Assembly (NCBI GenBank): GCA_003448875.1
Contig: DLXG01000075.1
Location: 1-6,691, forward strand
Direction of reading: 5' to 3'
Origin: Anaerolineaceae bacterium
GTDB lineage: Bacteria; Chloroflexota; Anaerolineae; Anaerolineales; Anaerolineaceae
Length of the DNA stretch: 6,691 nt
The notes below the pieces were generated by a model. That model saw only the letters and a program-made list of their open reading frames with translations. It made no database searches and had not been told where the DNA came from. The translations under genes and the position numbers were made by a program. This document shows positions 5,599-6,691 of the stretch, piece after piece; positions within the stretch are counted from its first letter, which is position 1; each line of letters starts with the position of its first letter.

Positions 5599-6691
5599 AT
5601 GAAGCGATTGTTTGCTGGTATCGAGCGCATCTGGCTGGAAGCGGAAGACACCCCTGTTCCTGAAAGCATCTCGTCACTGGCGGGAGAGAATTCGCTGCTG
5701 GCACGCACGCTCGCCCGGCGCGGATTCAAAACCTTTGAAGAGGCTCGAGCCTTTCTGGATTACCGTTTCTACCACCCGGCATCCCCTTGGGAGATGCCGG
5801 ACATGGAAAAGGGGGTAGATCTAATCTACAAAGCCATCCTCAATGGTGAAAAAGTCGGCGTTTGGGGCGATTTTGATGTGGACGGTCAGACTGCCACAAC
5901 CCTGCTGGTGGCCACCCTGCGGTCGCTTGGAGGTCAGGTGGAATACTATATTCCCGTGCGTGAGCGTGAATCGCACGGCGTACACATTAACGGTTTGGAG
6001 CGCATGATCAAAAAGGGAGTGAAGGTCTTCCTCACCTGCGATACAGGCATCACCGCCCACTCTGCCGCCGAGTTTTTGCACCAGCAGGGCATCGGACTTG
6101 TCATTACCGATCACCATACGCTTCCGGAAGTACTCCCCCAGGCCGGAGCAGTCATTAACCCGCAGCGGCTTCCCGCCGGTCATCCCATGCACAGCCTGGC
6201 CGGGGTCGGCACTGCCTTTGTCTTTGCTCAGGCTCTGTGTGAGAAAATAGGCAAGCCTGAATTGGTAGAAGATCATCTTGATCTGGTCGCGCTGGGTTGT
6301 GTAGCGGATGTAGCCATCCTCCGGGGAGATACGCGGTACTGGGTACAGCGCGGCCTCGAAGCCTTACGCAATCCTCACCGCCCGGCACTGATGCAATTAA
6401 TGCAAAATGCAGAAATCACCCCCGCCCATCTGAACGAGCAGCATATTGGTTTCAGTCTGGCTCCGCGCTTAAACGCACTTGGACGGCTGGGGGATGCCAA
6501 TCCGGTGGTTGAGTTTCTTACTTCCAGCGATCCTCAAGCCATCGCGGTTTTTGCGGCTCAACTGGAAGGCTACAACAGCCAGCGCCGTTTTCTCACCGAT
6601 CAGGTCTTTCTTTCGGCTTTGCAGCAAATTGAGCAAGACCCGCGCGTGCTGGATTATGCCGTGTTGGTACTCCACCATCCTGAATGGCCCG
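5599..6691 (+). CDS. recJ: RecJ, single-stranded-DNA-specific 5'-3' exonuclease, 3' end missing
   Basis: The frame is open from ATG 5599 to the window end (364 full codons, no stop), roughly two thirds of a typical RecJ. The N-terminus has the usual lead-in (ARTLARRGFKTFEEARAFL, then a DMEKGVDLI stretch). The DHH phosphoesterase motifs follow: WGDFDVDGQTAT (D91, D93, D95), LTCDTGI (D148), ITDHHT (D171, H172, H173), ALGCVADVAIL (D237), and FSLAPRLNALGRLGDA (285-300), the last typical of RecJ. The enzyme degrades single-stranded DNA 5' to 3' with metal ions and acts in recombination, mismatch and base-excision repair. The C-terminal OB-fold region lies beyond the window. The start directly follows the nuclease stop codon. 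Small departures from the commonest form are W-G-D-F for Y-G-D-Y in motif I and T-C-D in motif II. A RecJ paralogue is possible, but the family call is strong. Confidence 0.93.
   Translation, partial: MKRLFAGIERIWLEAEDTPVPESISSLAGENSLLARTLARRGFKTFEEARAFLDYRFYHPASPWEMPDMEKGVDLIYKAILNGEKVGVWGDFDVDGQTATTLLVATLRSLGGQVEYYIPVRERESHGVHINGLERMIKKGVKVFLTCDTGITAHSAAEFLHQQGIGLVITDHHTLPEVLPQAGAVINPQRLPAGHPMHSLAGVGTAFVFAQALCEKIGKPELVEDHLDLVALGCVADVAILRGDTRYWVQRGLEALRNPHRPALMQLMQNAEITPAHLNEQHIGFSLAPRLNALGRLGDANPVVEFLTSSDPQAIAVFAAQLEGYNSQRRFLTDQVFLSALQQIEQDPRVLDYAVLVLHHPEWP

Noticed and set aside
5821..6276. 151-residue open frame on the minus strand
   Set aside because: It lies wholly opposite recJ codons whose plus-strand translation carries all the DHH motifs; its own translation resembles no family and no SD was seen.
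1..6691. Anti-phage defence island or mobile element
   Set aside because: No integrase, transposase, terminal repeats or codon-usage break was seen, and RecJ plus the exonuclease look like housekeeping repair genes. A defence role against linear phage DNA, as for RecBCD, stays possible but is not shown.

Overview
The window holds five protein genes, all on the + strand and packed almost without gaps. The first and last run off the window edges. In order they are: the C-terminal part of a DEDDh (DnaQ/epsilon-like) 3'-5' exonuclease; a 709-residue UvrD-fold protein with an intact Walker A but degraded later helicase motifs; a 755-residue SF1A UvrD/PcrA-type helicase with all motifs; a 274-residue stand-alone PD-(D/E)XK nuclease with a four-cysteine iron-sulfur signature; and the N-terminal two thirds of RecJ, a 5'-3' single-strand exonuclease. 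No RNA gene, mobile element, CRISPR array, independent promoter or terminator was seen, and no gap exceeds a few bases.

The central trio (about 401-5598) has the parts of an AddAB/AdnAB/RecBCD-type end-resection machine, divided differently: one active motor, one apparently inactive motor-like subunit resembling AddB, and a separate Fe-S nuclease in place of the C-terminal nuclease domains that AddA and AddB carry. Start codons overlapping the previous gene's stop, with good Shine-Dalgarno sequences inside the upstream gene, suggest coupled translation and a fixed stoichiometry. The inferred model is that the two helicase-like proteins and the nuclease form a three-subunit complex that unwinds and trims double-strand ends, while the flanking exonuclease and RecJ supply 3'-5' and 5'-3' single-strand digestion.

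The organism is a bacterium of moderate GC content with ordinary SD-led genes. The sequence style and gene set remind me of Chloroflexota (Anaerolineae), but this is recollection-based inference and not proven by the window. Codon use and style look uniform across all five genes, so I see no sign of recent transfer; this looks more like a lineage-specific core repair operon than a mobile defence island. The RecJ gene start is fixed by its position directly after the nuclease stop codon and by the recognisable RecJ N-terminus.
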